The notes beneath the pieces are model-generated. The model saw nothing but the letters and a program-made list of their open reading frames with translations. It had not been told where the DNA came from and made no database searches. The position numbers and the translations under genes were made by a program. A stretch of 64,000 nt of DNA, from positions 62,001-126,000 of the forward strand of contig NZ_JABEQJ010000011.1 in assembly GCF_014174255.1 (NCBI RefSeq), in the 5' to 3' direction. This document shows positions 24,579-35,677 of the stretch, piece after piece; position 1 is the first letter of the stretch, and every line of letters starts with the position of its first letter. This stretch comes from Gluconacetobacter sacchari (GTDB lineage: Bacteria; Pseudomonadota; Alphaproteobacteria; Acetobacterales; Acetobacteraceae).

Positions 24579-26395
24579 GGCCATGCTCCCAGGCACAGGG
24601 CGGCGATCGTGCCTGCCGCGATCCAGCCGGCATAGCGGCGGACCTGGCCGCTTTGCATGCGGCCGAGCATCCGGCCGCCCGCTCGGGCGGTCGCGGCCGT
24701 GGCGTCGGACAGGCGGTCGCAGATGTCGGTCTGGTTCAGGCGGCCGAGCGCCACGAACGGGCGCACGACCAGCGTGTCATAGAGCGTATCGAAGCCCCAG
24801 CCGGTGCGGGCGAGGCGGGCGACCGCGTCTTCCGGCGGGGTAAATGCCCGGATCCGGGGGCGCCAGAGCAGCCAGGCCAGGCCGACGCCCGCGAGGGGGA
24901 CCAGCGACCCTGTCCACAGCAGCCAGGACGGGCCTTCGGCCGTCGGTGCGCCGAACAGGGGGGAGAGCAGGCGCGACAGCAGGTGGACCGGGGCGATGGC
25001 GTCGGGCATGTCGATCCAGCCGCCCACCAGCGCGAGAATGCCGAGGCAGAGGAGCGGAAGGGCCATCGTGGCGCCGGTGCGGCCCGTCGGGTCGGTGTGC
25101 CGGGGGCCGAAAAACACGATGAAGATGCAGCGGAAGATATAGACCGCCGTGGCGAGGGCGCCGAGCAGGGCGCCCGCCCAGAGCAGGGGATTGGCATGCC
25201 ATGCGCCCTGGAGGATCATTTCCTTGCTGTAGAAGCCGGCGGTCAGCAGCGGCAGGCCGGCCAGGGCCGCGGCGCCGGCCAGGAAGGCGGCGAATACGCC
25301 CGGCATGGCGCGGGCCAGCCCGCCCATCTGGTAGATATCCTGCCGGTGGTGGACGCGCAGGATGACCGCGCCGGCGGCCATGAACAGCAGGGCCTTGAAG
25401 ACGGCGTGGGTGACCAGGTGGAAGATTGCCGCCTGCCACGCCCCGGCGCCGAGGGCGAGGAACATGTAGCCGATCTGGCTCATGGTCGAATAGGCGAGGA
25501 TGCGCTTGATGTCGGTCTGGACCAGCGCGCTGCCGGCGGCCAGCAGCAGGGTGACGAGCCCGATGAGGGCGACCGTGGCCATCGCCGCCGGGACCGCGGC
25601 GAACAGGGGGTGCAGGCGGGCGATCAGGTAGACGCCGGCGGTGACCATGGTCGCGGCGTGGATCAGGGCCGAGACGGGCGTCGGGCCGGCCATGGCGTCG
25701 GGGAGCCAGGTCTGGAGCGGCGCCTGGGCCGATTTGGCGACGGCGCCGCCCAGCAGCAGGAACGCCGCCGTCGCCGAGGCCGGCGGGGCGGCCAGGAGGG
25801 GGGCGATTTCCAGCGTGCCGGCCCGCGTTGCCAGCAGGAGCAGGCCGCACAGCATCGCGGCGTCGCCGATGCGGGTGACGATGAAGGCCTTGCGCGCGGC
25901 GGCGACGTTGGCACTGTCGATGTGCCAGAAGCCGATCAGGAGATAGGAGCAGATGCCCACACCTTCCCAGCCGATATACAGGCTGAGCAGGTCCGAGGAG
26001 AAGACGAGGACCAGCATGGCGGCGACGAACAGGGTCATGTAGCCGAAGAAGCGCGCGATGTCGGGGTCGTCGCGCATATAGCCGCAGGCGTAGAGCAGGA
26101 TCAGGAACCCGACGAAGGTGACCACCAGCATCATGACCAGCGAGAGCGGGTCGAGCGTGAAGGCGATGCGGGTGCTGAAGCCTTCGACGCGCATCCAGGA
26201 CCAGAGCGGCACGTGCAGGCTGGCGGGGGAAGTCGCGTGTGTGGCGACACGGGCCGCCATCAGGGCGGAGAGCCCGACCGACCCGGTGCCGATCACGCAG
26301 GTCGCGCGCGCGGGCATGCGGCCGGCCGAGAGCAGCAGGATCGCGGCTGCCAGGAGGGGGAAGGCGACGATCAGCTTCAGGAACAGCGCGTCCAT
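24575..26395 (-). CDS. nuoL: NADH-quinone oxidoreductase subunit L
   Basis: The largest antiporter-like subunit of complex I, 606 residues. It includes the long C-terminal lateral helix region that clamps the membrane arm. Conserved parts: SLYIGWEGVGICSYLLIGFW (helix 5 Glu), VAKSAQAPLQTWLPDAMAGPTPVSALIHAATMVTAGVYL, DIKRILAYSTMSQIGYMFLALG and HLVTHAVFKALLFMAAGAV. It starts four bases after the nuoK stop and is slightly shorter than the enteric protein (about 613). Confidence 0.96.
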   Translation of the reverse strand: MDALFLKLIVAFPLLAAAILLLSAGRMPARATCVIGTGSVGLSALMAARVATHATSPASLHVPLWSWMRVEGFSTRIAFTLDPLSLVMMLVVTFVGFLILLYACGYMRDDPDIARFFGYMTLFVAAMLVLVFSSDLLSLYIGWEGVGICSYLLIGFWHIDSANVAAARKAFIVTRIGDAAMLCGLLLLATRAGTLEIAPLLAAPPASATAAFLLLGGAVAKSAQAPLQTWLPDAMAGPTPVSALIHAATMVTAGVYLIARLHPLFAAVPAAMATVALIGLVTLLLAAGSALVQTDIKRILAYSTMSQIGYMFLALGAGAWQAAIFHLVTHAVFKALLFMAAGAVILRVHHRQDIYQMGGLARAMPGVFAAFLAGAAALAGLPLLTAGFYSKEMILQGAWHANPLLWAGALLGALATAVYIFRCIFIVFFGPRHTDPTGRTGATMALPLLCLGILALVGGWIDMPDAIAPVHLLSRLLSPLFGAPTAEGPSWLLWTGSLVPLAGVGLAWLLWRPRIRAFTPPEDAVARLARTGWGFDTLYDTLVVRPFVALGRLNQTDICDRLSDATAATARAGGRMLGRMQSGQVRRYAGWIAAGTIAALCLGAWP

Positions 26396-26399
26396 GGCT

Positions 26400-26711
26400 C
26401 TATCCCTTCAGGCGGTTGCCGGTATCGGCGTCCAGCGTCGGGCGGCCGGCCGCATGCAGGCGCAGGATGATGGCGAGCCCGATCGCGGCCTCGGCGGCGG
26501 CGAGAGAGAGGATCATCAGGAACATCACCTGCCCCTGCGGCGCGTGCCAGCGCGCGCCGGCCGCGATGAAGGCCAGTGCCGCCGCGTTGAGCATGATTTC
26601 GATGGACATCAGCATCAGCAGCAGGTTGCGCCGGGCCAGCACGCCCAGCATGCCGGTCGCGAACAGCACTGCCGCCAGCAGCAGTGCCTGGGCGGGAGAG
26701 GTGGTGCTCAT
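26400..26711 (-). CDS. nuoK: NADH-quinone oxidoreductase subunit K
   Basis: Three-helix membrane subunit of complex I, 103 residues, matching the usual 100-102. The second helix holds the conserved Glu in RRNLLLMLMSIEIMLNAAAL and the third the Glu in LAAAEAAIGLAIIL; both belong to the proton channel of the membrane arm. The frame stays open 40 codons upstream through nuoJ, but family length and position one base after the nuoJ stop fix the start at 26711. Confidence 0.95.
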   Translation of the reverse strand: MSTTSPAQALLLAAVLFATGMLGVLARRNLLLMLMSIEIMLNAAALAFIAAGARWHAPQGQVMFLMILSLAAAEAAIGLAIILRLHAAGRPTLDADTGNRLKG

Positions 26712-26712
26712 G

Positions 26713-27255
26713 TCATGCATCCCCGGTGCCAGTGCCAGTCCCAGTGCCAGTGCCGGTGCCGCGGATGTCGCGGCCGATGTGAAAGGCGCTGATGAGGCCG
26801 GCGAGAAGCAGGAAGGAGGCGAGTTCCACACTGAGCACGTAGGGGCCGTAGAGCATGATCCCGACGGCTTCCGGTCCGATGACGGTCGGGCTGCCGGGAC
26901 CCGCCGGGGGCGCTGCGCGCAGTGCCGGCCAGAGGGCGGCGAGCAGCAGGCCCGACAGCAGGGACGGGCCGATCCAGACCGCCGGCGCCATCCAGTGCCG
27001 TTCGCGGTCGCGGTCGGGGCGGCCGAGATTGAGCATCATCACCACGAACACGAACAGCACCATGACGGCGCCGGCATAGATGATGATTTCCAGCATCGCG
27101 GCGAACGGCGCGCCCAGCGCGAAGAACAGGCCCGCGAGCGCGAGCAGGACCACGACCAGGTAGAGCAGCGCATGTACCGCGATGGGGCGCGTGACCACCA
27201 TGATCGCGGCGGCGGCGGCGACCAGCGAGAACAGGAGAAAGGGCAGGTCCGGCAT
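26713..27255 (-). CDS. nuoJ: NADH-quinone oxidoreductase subunit J
   Basis: Five-helix membrane subunit of complex I, 180 residues. The family core is the helix 3 region GAPFAAMLEIIIYAGAVMVLFVFVVMMLNLG, which contains the pi-bulge segment. The C-terminus ends in an unusual Gly-Thr dipeptide run (RGTGTGTGTGTGTGDA) encoded by an imperfect hexanucleotide repeat. That tail is not part of the family consensus and should extend from the last helix. GGAAGAG precedes the ATG; the stop lies one base before nuoK. Confidence 0.94.
   Translation of the reverse strand: MPDLPFLLFSLVAAAAAIMVVTRPIAVHALLYLVVVLLALAGLFFALGAPFAAMLEIIIYAGAVMVLFVFVVMMLNLGRPDRDRERHWMAPAVWIGPSLLSGLLLAALWPALRAAPPAGPGSPTVIGPEAVGIMLYGPYVLSVELASFLLLAGLISAFHIGRDIRGTGTGTGTGTGTGDA
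26716..26763 (-). repeat. hexanucleotide repeat in the nuoJ 3' end
   Basis: About seven imperfect copies of GTGCCA (plus-strand reading), with variants GTGCCG and GTCCCA, encode the Gly-Thr tail of NuoJ. The unit is a multiple of three, so slippage would change tail length without breaking the frame. Confidence 0.7.
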
Positions 27256-27270
27256 GGCGACTCTTCCCGA

Positions 27271-27783
27271 TCACGGCAGCAGGGTATGGAGGTCGACGGG
27301 CGGGGCCTCGCGTTCGGCTTCGCCCTTGTCCTTGCCGGGGATTTTTACGCCGGCGACGTTGAAGAAGCTGTAGTCGGGGTATTTTCCCGGGCCGCTGATC
27401 AGCAGGTCTTCCTTTTCGTAGACCAGGTTCGACCGCAGATATTCGCTCATCTCGAAATCGGGGGTGAGCTGGATGGCGTAGGTGGGGCACGCTTCCTCGC
27501 ACAGGCCGCAGAAGATGCAGCGGGAGAAATTGATGCGGAAATATTCGGGGTACCATCTGCCGTCCTGCTCGGCCTTTTGCAGGCTGATGCAGTCCACCGG
27601 GCAGGCCACGGCGCACAGATTGCACGCCACGCAGCGTTCCATGCCGTCGGGGTCGCGCGAGAGGATGATGCGGCCGCGATAGCGTGGCGGCAGGGGGGGC
27701 TTGTGTTCCGGATAGCCCACCGTTTCGCGGCGGTGGCCCATGTGCAGGAAGGTCAGCCAGAGTGTGCGCAGGGTTCCGAACAT
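27271..27783 (-). CDS. nuoI: NADH-quinone oxidoreductase subunit I
   Basis: Peripheral subunit of complex I (170 residues) carrying clusters N6a and N6b that relay electrons towards the quinone site. Two ferredoxin motifs are complete: [15 protein letters not shown] and [19 protein letters not shown] lies nine bases before the ATG. It lies 15 bases upstream of nuoJ and 15 bases after nuoH. Confidence 0.96.
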   Translation of the reverse strand: MFGTLRTLWLTFLHMGHRRETVGYPEHKPPLPPRYRGRIILSRDPDGMERCVACNLCAVACPVDCISLQKAEQDGRWYPEYFRINFSRCIFCGLCEEACPTYAIQLTPDFEMSEYLRSNLVYEKEDLLISGPGKYPDYSFFNVAGVKIPGKDKGEAEREAPPVDLHTLLP

Positions 27784-27798
27784 GGCATGGGCCTTCCT

Positions 27799-28755
27799 TT
27801 ATCCCGGCGTGCGCAGCAGCAGGATCGCGCCGGTGGCGGCGATGTTGAGCAGGGACAGCGGCAGCAGGATTTTCCAGCCCAGGGCCATCAGCTGGTCGTA
27901 GCGCGGGCGGGGCAGGGCGGCGCGCAGCAGGATGAACAGGCAGACCAGCATGCCGGTCTTGAGAGCGAACCACAGCGCGGGCGGCAGCAGCGGACCCTGC
28001 CAGCCGCCCAGATAGAGCGTGGCCAGCAGGGCCGAGACCAGGACGATGCCGGCATATTCGGCCAGGAAGAACATACCGAACTTCATGCCCGAATATTCGG
28101 TATGGAAGCCGGCGCCGAGCTCGTTCTCGCCTTCCGGCAGGTCGAAGGGCAGGCGGTGGGTCTCGGCGATGCCGGCCAGCAGGAACACCGCGCAGCCCAG
28201 CGCCTGCGGCACCACGAACCACAGGCCCGACTGCGCCAGCACGATGTCGCGCATGTTGAACGAGCCCGCCTGCATCACGACGCCCAGCACCGACAGGCCC
28301 ATGAAGACCTCGTAGCTGATCATCTGCGCTGCCGCGCGCATGCCGCCCAGCAGCGCGTATTTGCTGTTGGAGGCCCAGCCGGCCAGCACCACGCCGTAGA
28401 CGCCCATGCCCATCATCGCCAGCACGAACAGCAACCCGACATCGAGCGTGCCGGCGATGCTCCACAGCGCGGTGACCGGGATGACGCCGAAGGACAGCAG
28501 CACCGTCATCATGCCGATCGCCGGGGCCAGCACGAACACGGCCCGGTCGGCGAAGGGGGGAATCCAGTCCTGCTTGAAGAGGATCTTGACGCCGTCGGCC
28601 ACGGCCTGGAGGAGCCCGCCCGGGCCGACGCGGTTGGGGCCGTAGCGGTCCTGCCACAAGCCCAGCAGCCGCCGTTCGAACCAGGTGAGGAACGTCGCCA
28701 GACCCAGCAGCACGACCAGCGTCACGCCGATGATGACGGGCAGCGGGGCGGTCAT
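27799..28755 (-). CDS. nuoH: NADH-quinone oxidoreductase subunit H
   Basis: Membrane subunit that forms the quinone chamber with NuoB and NuoD; 318 residues and eight helices. Hallmarks: [24 protein letters not shown] in the first loop, [32 protein letters not shown] (acidic E-channel entry) and [21 protein letters not shown] near the end. The ATG overlaps the nuoG stop as ATGA. Confidence 0.96.
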   Translation of the reverse strand: MTAPLPVIIGVTLVVLLGLATFLTWFERRLLGLWQDRYGPNRVGPGGLLQAVADGVKILFKQDWIPPFADRAVFVLAPAIGMMTVLLSFGVIPVTALWSIAGTLDVGLLFVLAMMGMGVYGVVLAGWASNSKYALLGGMRAAAQMISYEVFMGLSVLGVVMQAGSFNMRDIVLAQSGLWFVVPQALGCAVFLLAGIAETHRLPFDLPEGENELGAGFHTEYSGMKFGMFFLAEYAGIVLVSALLATLYLGGWQGPLLPPALWFALKTGMLVCLFILLRAALPRPRYDQLMALGWKILLPLSLLNIAATGAILLLRTPG

Positions 28756-31448
28756 GGGGTGTCGTTCCCGTGCAGTCGGATGCGGACGGGGGTGGCGAAG
28801 GCGCGCGCCGCCATGTGGGGCGGGCAGAGCGCGATGCCGGGCGGGAGCGTGGGGTCGTGCCGGATGGGCAGGGCGATGCGCTCGCCGGCCAGCGTGAAGC
28901 GGACCGTGTCGCCGTCTTGCAGGCCCGGGGGCAGGGTGCCGAGGCGCAGCGTGGCCGGTGTCGCGCGCGCGGCGATCGGGGGCGAGAGGGTGCTGAGTTC
29001 CTCGGTGCCGAACAGGCGGGGAGCGGGGAGGAGCAGGAACGCGTCGGGGGCGGGGGTGAAGGGAGCGGGGATGTCGCGATGCCAGTCGTGAGGCCGGTCG
29101 TGGTCGAGGAGGCGGGTGCCGGCGTCGCCGCCGCGCATCGGGCCGCCGATCTCCTGCTGGAAGCGATTGAGGGACTGGACGGAGTTCCAGCCCGGAACCT
29201 GATAGAAGGGGATCAGGGCGCCGGGCATGGCGGTGGCGTAGGCGCCCTCCATCGAGGGCGAGAACGGCGTGTCGGGCGATTGCGGCAAGGGCCGGTCGTG
29301 GACGCTGATATTGGCCCGCACGGCGGTGCGGCCGCTGATCCGCGACGGCTCGCTGCGAAGTCTGCGGCCGTCCAGACGGTAGTCGGCGTTGGGGGCAGCG
29401 TCGGCGGCGCCCGCCAGGGCGGGGACCTCGCGCGCCATGGCGGCGATGACCTGATCGAGGTCCGTCCAGTCCGGCGCGTTCGCGGTGCCTGCGGCCTGCG
29501 CGCATTGCTGGAGCCAGCGCCAGCTTTCCTGAAGCGGGAGTTCGGCCGCCAGGGCGGGCAGGAAGCGCTGGGCGCGGCCTTCGGTATTGACCAGGGTGCC
29601 GCCGCTTTCGGCGAAGGCGGTGGCGGGCAGCAGCAGGTCGGCGCGGTGGGCCAGCGGGGTGGCGATGTGGTCGATGACCACCAGATGGGGCACGGCGGAG
29701 AGGAGGTCGTCCAGCGCCGCGGCGTCCAGCCGGCGGGTGAGGTCGTTTTCCATCACCACCAGTGTGCCGATCTCTCCCTCGCGGGCCATGGCGCGGACGG
29801 CGTCGAGCGGGAGGCCGCCCATCAGTGCCATGCCCATGCTGTTGCCGTCGGGCACCACCAGGGACAGGGCCGGGTCGGTACCGGCGGCATGCAGGGCGGC
29901 GGCGATGTTGGCGGCGGCGTGGAGCAGGGCGGCGCTGGCATGGTGCAGGCCGGTGACGACCAGCGGGCGGCGGGCGGCGCGCAGGGTGGCGGCGATACTG
30001 CCCGCCAGGCGGGTTTCGGGCTCCGACAGGTCCGGCGCGTCGGGGGCGGTGCCGTCGATGCGGTGGGCGATGGCGAAGCCCAGGCGCGCGAGGTCGTCGG
30101 GGGCGGCGCGGTGCGTCGTGGCCGCGATCGGGTCGAGGTCGGTGGGGGCGGGGGTCAGCACCAGCAGCGGCGACGGGGCGTCGGTGCCCAGCATGCGCAC
30201 GGCGGCGTCCATCCAGCGTGGCACCTTGGCCGCGTCGGCGGCGGGGTAGGCCGCGCGGCGGAGCGTCTGGCGCAGCGCCAGGCCGAGGCGGGGGGCGGTG
30301 ACGCAGACATCCTCGCCCAATACCAGCACCGCATCGGCGGCTTCCATGTCGTGCAGGCTGGGGTTGCGGGCCGGGGTCGCGCGCAGCAGGGCGGGGACGA
30401 GCAGGGTCAGGTCGTGTTCGGGCTGGGCCAGTCCGGTTGAAAACCGGGCGGGGCCGGCGAGGGCGCGCAGGGCGAAATTGGCTTCCAGCGACGCGCGGGT
30501 CGAGCCGATGCCCACGACCGGGCCGTCGGCGGCCATGGCGGCGAAGCGGTCCAGCGCGGTGGCGATGGAGACGGGAACGGGGAGGCCGTCCTGTCGCATC
30601 GTGGGCGCGCGCGGGCGTGTGGACATGGTGGTGAAGCCGTGGCCGAAGCGCCCGCGATCGCACAGGACATAGCGGTTGACCGCGTCGTGATAGCGGTTGA
30701 GCACCCGGCGCACCGAACCCTGGCGGGCGTTGACGATCGTGTTGCAGCCCACCGCGCAGTGCGCGCAGACCGAGGGCGCGCCGCGCATGTCCCATTTGCG
30801 GCTGTAGACCGCCGAGAACGGTTTGTCGGTGAAGACGCCGGTGGGGCAGATTTCCGCCAGGTTGCCGCTGAAGGCATTTTCCAGCGCGCCGTCCTCGTAC
30901 CGGCCGAAATAGAGATCGTCATGGGCGCCGAAGGCGGCGAGATCCTCGCCGCCGGCATAGTCGCGGTAGAAGCGCACGCAGCGATAGCAGCCGATGCAGC
31001 GATTCATTTCGTGATTGATGAAGGGACCCAGATCCTGGTTGCGATGGGTGCGCTTGGCGAAGCGGTAGCGGCGCCGGGCGTGGCCGGTCATGACCGTCAT
31101 GTCCTGGAGGTGGCATTCGCCGCCCTCGGGGCAGACCGGGCAGTCATGCGGGTGGTTGATCATCAGCCATTCGACGACGCCGGCGCGGAATTCGCGGGCC
31201 AGCGGATCGTCGATGGAGAGGATCGCGCCGTCGGTGACCGGGGTCATGCAGGCCATGACGATGCGGCCGGTCTTGTCGTCGGGGCCGCTGAACTGCTTGA
31301 CGGCGCACTGGCGGCAGGCGCCGACCGAGCCGAGCTCGGGATGCCAGCAGAAATAGGGCAGGTCGGCGCCGGCTTCGAGACAGGCTTGCAGCAGGTTCTC
31401 GTCCGTGCGGGCGGGGCAGGCGCGGCCGTCGATCAGGATCGTCGCCAT
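28752..31448 (-). CDS. nuoG: NADH-quinone oxidoreductase subunit G
   Basis: Large iron-sulphur subunit of the NADH-oxidising module, 898 residues, close to the 908 of the enteric protein. The N-terminal [2Fe-2S] site uses [15 protein letters not shown] and a later Cys. Then come the His-ligated cluster [14 protein letters not shown], the 4Fe-4S motif CIGCYRC...CPTGV, and the N7-type cluster CAHCAVGC at the start of the molybdopterin-oxidoreductase-like domain. The presence of the N7 motif is typical of E. coli and Thermus enzymes. The ATG has AGGGG upstream and lies 13 bases after nuoF. Confidence 0.95.
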   Translation of the reverse strand: MATILIDGRACPARTDENLLQACLEAGADLPYFCWHPELGSVGACRQCAVKQFSGPDDKTGRIVMACMTPVTDGAILSIDDPLAREFRAGVVEWLMINHPHDCPVCPEGGECHLQDMTVMTGHARRRYRFAKRTHRNQDLGPFINHEMNRCIGCYRCVRFYRDYAGGEDLAAFGAHDDLYFGRYEDGALENAFSGNLAEICPTGVFTDKPFSAVYSRKWDMRGAPSVCAHCAVGCNTIVNARQGSVRRVLNRYHDAVNRYVLCDRGRFGHGFTTMSTRPRAPTMRQDGLPVPVSIATALDRFAAMAADGPVVGIGSTRASLEANFALRALAGPARFSTGLAQPEHDLTLLVPALLRATPARNPSLHDMEAADAVLVLGEDVCVTAPRLGLALRQTLRRAAYPAADAAKVPRWMDAAVRMLGTDAPSPLLVLTPAPTDLDPIAATTHRAAPDDLARLGFAIAHRIDGTAPDAPDLSEPETRLAGSIAATLRAARRPLVVTGLHHASAALLHAAANIAAALHAAGTDPALSLVVPDGNSMGMALMGGLPLDAVRAMAREGEIGTLVVMENDLTRRLDAAALDDLLSAVPHLVVIDHIATPLAHRADLLLPATAFAESGGTLVNTEGRAQRFLPALAAELPLQESWRWLQQCAQAAGTANAPDWTDLDQVIAAMAREVPALAGAADAAPNADYRLDGRRLRSEPSRISGRTAVRANISVHDRPLPQSPDTPFSPSMEGAYATAMPGALIPFYQVPGWNSVQSLNRFQQEIGGPMRGGDAGTRLLDHDRPHDWHRDIPAPFTPAPDAFLLLPAPRLFGTEELSTLSPPIAARATPATLRLGTLPPGLQDGDTVRFTLAGERIALPIRHDPTLPPGIALCPPHMAARAFATPVRIRLHGNDTP

Positions 31449-31461
31449 CGTCCGGTCCCCT

Positions 31462-32757
31462 CTATGCGGTTGCGTGCAGCGGGCAGCGCCGCTGGCGGAT
31501 ATGGGCCTCGAAATCCTCGCGGAACAGGTTCAGCCCGCTGGCCAGCGGGGCCATGGCGCCGGGAGCGTGGGCGCAGAAGGTGCGGCCCATGGGGCCGAGC
31601 AGGCGGGCATGGTCGTGCAGGCGGTCGAGGTCGTCGGGTTGGCCGGTGCCGGACTCGATCGCCTGGAGCAGGCGTTCGACCCAGGGCAGGCCGTCGCGGC
31701 AGGGGGTACACCAGCCGCAGGATTCCTGCGCGAAGAAATGTTCCAGATTATGCAGCATGCCGACCGGGCAGGTGCGGTCGTCCAGCAGGATGGCGAGCCC
31801 GGTGCCGAGCCGGCTGCCGGCTTTTTCCACCGCGCCGTACTCCATCGCCACGTCGATCTGTCCGGCGTCGAGGAAGGCGGTGGAGGCGCCGCCGGGCAGC
31901 AGGGCGCGCAACCGGTAGCCGTCGCGCAGGCCGCCGGCATGGTGCTCGACGATCTCGCGCAGGGGGGTGCCCATCGGCAGTTCCCACGCGCCCGGGCGGC
32001 GCACGCGGCCGCTGACGCCGTAGATCTTGGTGCCGCTGTCCGGGCCGATGCCGAGCGCGCGGAACCAGTCCGCGCCGTTGGTGACGATATGCGGCAGGTT
32101 GCACAGCGTCTCGACATTGTTGACGACGCTGGGGGCGCCCCACAGGCCGCCGACCTGCGGGAAGGGAGGCTTGCTGCGGGGTTGCGCGCGGCGGCCTTCC
32201 AGCGCGGTGAGCAGGGCGGTTTCCTCGCCGCAGATATAGCGGCCGCCGCTGGCATGGACGTGGATTTCGAACCCGAAGCCGGAGCCCAGGATGTTGTCGC
32301 CCAGCCAGCCGACTTCATGGGCTTCCGCGATCGCCTGGTTCAGGCGGTCCAGCGCCAGGTGATATTCGCCGCGCAGGAAGATCACCCCGTGGCCGGCCTG
32401 AATGGCGTAGCCGGCGACGATCATGCCTTCGATCAGTTGCAGCGGATTGCCTTCCAGCAGCAGGCGGTCCTTGAAGGTGCCGGGTTCCATCTCGTCGGCG
32501 TTGGCGATCAGGTATTTGCGGCGGGTGGCGGCGGGGTCCTTGGGCACGAAGCTCCATTTCTGGCCGGTGCCGAAGCCGGCGCCGCCGCGACCGCGCAGTT
32601 TCGAGGCGGTGACCAGGTCGATCACCGCGTCGGGCGTCATGTCGCGCAGGGCGCGGCGCACCGCCTGCCAGCCGCCGGCGCGGCCGTAGGCGGCGCAGTC
32701 GGGCGGGCCGTCGGGCAGGCCGATCATCGCGGTCAGGGGGCGCTCGGAGGCGGTCAT
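31462..32757 (-). CDS. nuoF: NADH-quinone oxidoreductase subunit F
   Basis: NADH- and FMN-binding subunit, 431 residues. The NADH/FMN site is seen as LRGRGGAGFGTGQKW and NADEMEPGTFKDRLLLEGNP, then GGRYICGEETALLTALEG. The N3 4Fe-4S cluster uses ESCGWCTPCRDG plus the later Cys in RTFCAHAPGA. The start overlaps the nuoE stop as ATGA; the frame is open further upstream, inside nuoE, but without similarity. Confidence 0.96.
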   Translation of the reverse strand: MTASERPLTAMIGLPDGPPDCAAYGRAGGWQAVRRALRDMTPDAVIDLVTASKLRGRGGAGFGTGQKWSFVPKDPAATRRKYLIANADEMEPGTFKDRLLLEGNPLQLIEGMIVAGYAIQAGHGVIFLRGEYHLALDRLNQAIAEAHEVGWLGDNILGSGFGFEIHVHASGGRYICGEETALLTALEGRRAQPRSKPPFPQVGGLWGAPSVVNNVETLCNLPHIVTNGADWFRALGIGPDSGTKIYGVSGRVRRPGAWELPMGTPLREIVEHHAGGLRDGYRLRALLPGGASTAFLDAGQIDVAMEYGAVEKAGSRLGTGLAILLDDRTCPVGMLHNLEHFFAQESCGWCTPCRDGLPWVERLLQAIESGTGQPDDLDRLHDHARLLGPMGRTFCAHAPGAMAPLASGLNLFREDFEAHIRQRRCPLHATA

Positions 32758-33248
32758 GGCGCGGGCGTCCGCAGGGTGTCGGCGAGTCGTTCCGCCGTTT
32801 CGGCATCCAGGTCGCCATGCAGGGTCCGGTCGACCAGCATGGCCGGCGCGTGGTCGCAATGGCCCAGGCAGACGATCGGCAGCAGCGTGACCGCGCCGTC
32901 GGGCGTGGTCTCGCCCGGGCGGATGCCCAGCCGCGCTTGCAGCCGCGCGCAGACGGCGTCGCGGCCCATGATCCAGCACGAGACGCTGTCGCACAGCATG
33001 ATGACGTGCCGGCCCACCGGGCGGCGGAAGATCAGGTTGAAATAGGTGGCGATGCCGTCGAGATCGGCCGGCGACATACCCAGCAGGGACGCGGTTTCGG
33101 CCAGATGGGGGTCGCTGACCCAGCCGAATTGGTCCTGCACCAGCGTCAGCGCCGAGATCGCGGCCGCGCGGGGGCGATGCTCGGCCCGGGCGAGGCCGGT
33201 GATCCGGTCGCGCAGTTCGGGGGGGAGGGTGGGGTCAGCGGTCGACAT
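32754..33248 (-). CDS. nuoE: NADH-quinone oxidoreductase subunit E
   Basis: Thioredoxin-fold subunit of 164 residues carrying [2Fe-2S] cluster N1a. Ligands are seen as CDSVSC and [10 protein letters not shown]. The N-terminal helical bundle ([18 protein letters not shown], then [10 protein letters not shown]) matches the family. It overlaps the end of nuoCD by 14 bases and the start of nuoF by four. Confidence 0.95.
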   Translation of the reverse strand: MSTADPTLPPELRDRITGLARAEHRPRAAAISALTLVQDQFGWVSDPHLAETASLLGMSPADLDGIATYFNLIFRRPVGRHVIMLCDSVSCWIMGRDAVCARLQARLGIRPGETTPDGAVTLLPIVCLGHCDHAPAMLVDRTLHGDLDAETAERLADTLRTPAP

Positions 33249-35022
33249 CGGCCATCACGAAATCGATGCTGCCGATGATGGCGATCAGGTCGGCGATCAT
33301 GGCGCCGCGGCTGATCAGCGGGATCATCTGCAGATGGGGGAAGGAGGGGGTGCGGATGCGCGTGCGGTAGGACATGGTGCCGCCGTCGCTGACCAGGTGA
33401 TACTGGTTGAGCCCCTTTGTGGCCTCGACGCAGCCGCGCGCCTCGCCGGGGGGGATGACCGGGCCCCAGCTTACGCCCAGGAAATGATGGATCAGGGTTT
33501 CGATGTCGTGCATCGTCCGCGCCCGGGGGGGCGGCGTGGTGAGGGGGTGGTCGGCCTTGATCGGGCCGGGCGGCATGTTGTCGACGCACTGGCGGATGAT
33601 GCGCAGGCTCTGGCGGATTTCGGCGATATGCACGACGATGCGGTCGTAGCAATCGCCGTTCTGCGCCGTCGGAATGTCGAAGGCGAGCTGGTCGTAGCAG
33701 GCATAGGGGGCGCGGCGCCGGTAGTCCCAGTCCAGCCCGCAGGCGCGCAGGCCGGGGCCGGTCACGCCCCATTCGATGGCCTCGCGCAGCGTGTAGGCGC
33801 CAACGCCCTTGGTGCGTGCGCGGAAAATACCGTTGCGCATCACCATCTTCTCGTATTCGTCCAGGCGCTTCGGCAGATGGTCGAGGAGGGTGCGGACCAG
33901 GCCGTCCCAGCCGGTCGGAAGGTCCATCGCGACGCCGCCGATGCGGAAGAAGGCCGGGTGCATGCGAAAGCCGCAGATGGCCTCGATGATCTCGAACACC
34001 CGCTCGCGGTCTGTGAACATGTAGAAGACGGGCGAAAGCTGGCCCACGTCCTGGCTCATGGTGCCGTAGAACACCAGGTGGCTGGCGATGCGGAAAAATT
34101 CCGCCAACATCACGCGGATCATCTGCGCGCGGGGGGGCACCCGGATGCCCGCAAGGGTTTCCACCGCCATGACATAGGGGAAATTGTTCATCACCCCGCC
34201 CAGGTAATCGATGCGGTCGGTATAGGGGATGTAGCTGTGCCAGGACTGGCGCTCGCCCATCTTCTCGGCGCCGCGATGGTGGAAGCCGATGTCGGGCACG
34301 GCGTCGACGATCCGCTCGCCCTCCAGTTGCAGCACGATGCGGAACACGCCGTGGACGCTGGGGTGGTTGGGGCCGAGATTGAGGAACATGAAATCGGTGT
34401 TCGCCGAATGGCGGCGCATGCCCCACTGGCCGGGATCGAAGCGCAGGGCTTCCTGCTCGCGCTTTTCCTGGTCCTCGGTCAGGCTGTAGGGGGGCATTTC
34501 GGTGGCGCGGGCGTAATGGTCCTTGCGCAGCGGGTGGCCGGTCCAGGTGGGCGGCGTGAGGATGCGGCGCTGGAACGGGTGGCCGTCGAACACGACGCCG
34601 AACATGTCCCAGGCCTCGCATTCGTACCAGTTCGCGTTCGGCCACAGGTCGGTGATGGTCGGGGCGTGGGGCCTGTCCTCGGGCAGCGGGACCTTCACGC
34701 GCAGTTCGTCGGCCGCGTCGGCGAACGAGAGCAGGTGATAGACCAGCGTGAAGGCGGATGGGGGCTGGTCGCCGCGATGGGTGCGCTCGCGCTCGCGCTC
34801 GTCGATCACCGTCAGGTCGAAGAGCATGCGCAGGGCGGCTTCGGGCTGTTTCAGCCGGGAGAGGACGGCATGCACGTCCTGGCGGGCGATCCAGACGGTC
34901 GGGACCGCGTCGCGCGTGGCCTCGATGGCCAGGATCGCCGGCGCGGGGCCGTGCGCGACCTGTTCGAACATGGTCGGGGACGCGCGCAGATCGGCCGGCC
35001 GGGATGGGGTGGCCACGATCAT
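33235..35022 (-). CDS. nuoCD: NADH-quinone oxidoreductase subunits C and D, fused
   Basis: A single 595-residue protein joins NuoC (30-kDa type, residues 1 to about 190, with [18 protein letters not shown] and [17 protein letters not shown]) and NuoD (49-kDa type, about 205-595, with [34 protein letters not shown] and [16 protein letters not shown]). NuoD forms the quinone-reduction site with NuoB. GGGGAGG stands before the ATG. The fusion matches enteric complex I in length (about 596-600) and differs from most alphaproteobacteria, where nuoC and nuoD are separate. Confidence 0.96.
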   Translation of the reverse strand: MIVATPSRPADLRASPTMFEQVAHGPAPAILAIEATRDAVPTVWIARQDVHAVLSRLKQPEAALRMLFDLTVIDERERERTHRGDQPPSAFTLVYHLLSFADAADELRVKVPLPEDRPHAPTITDLWPNANWYECEAWDMFGVVFDGHPFQRRILTPPTWTGHPLRKDHYARATEMPPYSLTEDQEKREQEALRFDPGQWGMRRHSANTDFMFLNLGPNHPSVHGVFRIVLQLEGERIVDAVPDIGFHHRGAEKMGERQSWHSYIPYTDRIDYLGGVMNNFPYVMAVETLAGIRVPPRAQMIRVMLAEFFRIASHLVFYGTMSQDVGQLSPVFYMFTDRERVFEIIEAICGFRMHPAFFRIGGVAMDLPTGWDGLVRTLLDHLPKRLDEYEKMVMRNGIFRARTKGVGAYTLREAIEWGVTGPGLRACGLDWDYRRRAPYACYDQLAFDIPTAQNGDCYDRIVVHIAEIRQSLRIIRQCVDNMPPGPIKADHPLTTPPPRARTMHDIETLIHHFLGVSWGPVIPPGEARGCVEATKGLNQYHLVSDGGTMSYRTRIRTPSFPHLQMIPLISRGAMIADLIAIIGSIDFVMADVDR

Positions 35023-35036
35023 CGTCGCCTCCCCGG

Positions 35037-35675
35037 TCAGAGCGTATCGGGAGAGCGGAGGTCGCGCGCCGCGCGCCGCGCGTCGCGCCTGGCGTCGCGC
35101 ATGCTGGGCGGGGCGACGCGTTCGACGCCCTGCGGCCCGACCATCCAGCTCAGGGGGCGCCGCTGGGTGCCGATGGCGCTTTGCAGCAGCATCAGCCCCT
35201 CCAGCAGCGCGTCGGGGCGCGGGGGGCAGCCGGGGACGTAGACATCGACCGGCAGGAAGGAATCCACGCCCTGCACCACGCTGTAGATATCGTACATGCC
35301 GCCCGAATTGGCGCAGGACCCCATGGAGATCACCCAGCGCGGCTCCAGCATCTGGTCGTACAGATACTTGATGATCGGGGCCATTTTCACGAACACGGTG
35401 CCGGAAATGACGATCAGGTCGGCCTCGCGCGGGGTGGCGCGCAGGACTTCGGAGCCGAAGCGGGCGATGTCGTATTTGCTGGTGAAGGCCGTCGCCATTT
35501 CGACATAGCAGCAGGACAGGCCGAAATTGAACGGCCAGATCGAGTTCTTCTGGCCCCAGGACACGAAATCCTGCAAGCGGCCCATGACCAGGTTGCGGCG
35601 TACGGCCTCGGTCGCCGTCGGCGTGTCGGGCCGGTCGGGACGTGGGGGGGTGGCGGATGTCAGGGACCAGCGCAT
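35037..35675 (-). CDS. nuoB: NADH-quinone oxidoreductase subunit B
   Basis: Subunit with terminal cluster N2, which reduces quinone; 212 residues. The cluster ligands are the adjacent pair in [10 protein letters not shown], one Cys in [12 protein letters not shown] and one in [17 protein letters not shown]. The C-terminal tail is rich in Arg and Ala. The start lies two bases after the nuoA stop; an upstream open frame through nuoA shows no similarity. Confidence 0.96.
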   Translation of the reverse strand: MRWSLTSATPPRPDRPDTPTATEAVRRNLVMGRLQDFVSWGQKNSIWPFNFGLSCCYVEMATAFTSKYDIARFGSEVLRATPREADLIVISGTVFVKMAPIIKYLYDQMLEPRWVISMGSCANSGGMYDIYSVVQGVDSFLPVDVYVPGCPPRPDALLEGLMLLQSAIGTQRRPLSWMVGPQGVERVAPPSMRDARRDARRAARDLRSPDTL

Positions 35676-35677
35676 GT

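Noticed and set aside
24524-29091. Long plus-strand frames (648 and 950 codons) opposite nuoL to nuoG
   Set aside because: Repetitive Gly/Gln/Arg proteins with no family features; the minus-strand nuo genes explain the region.
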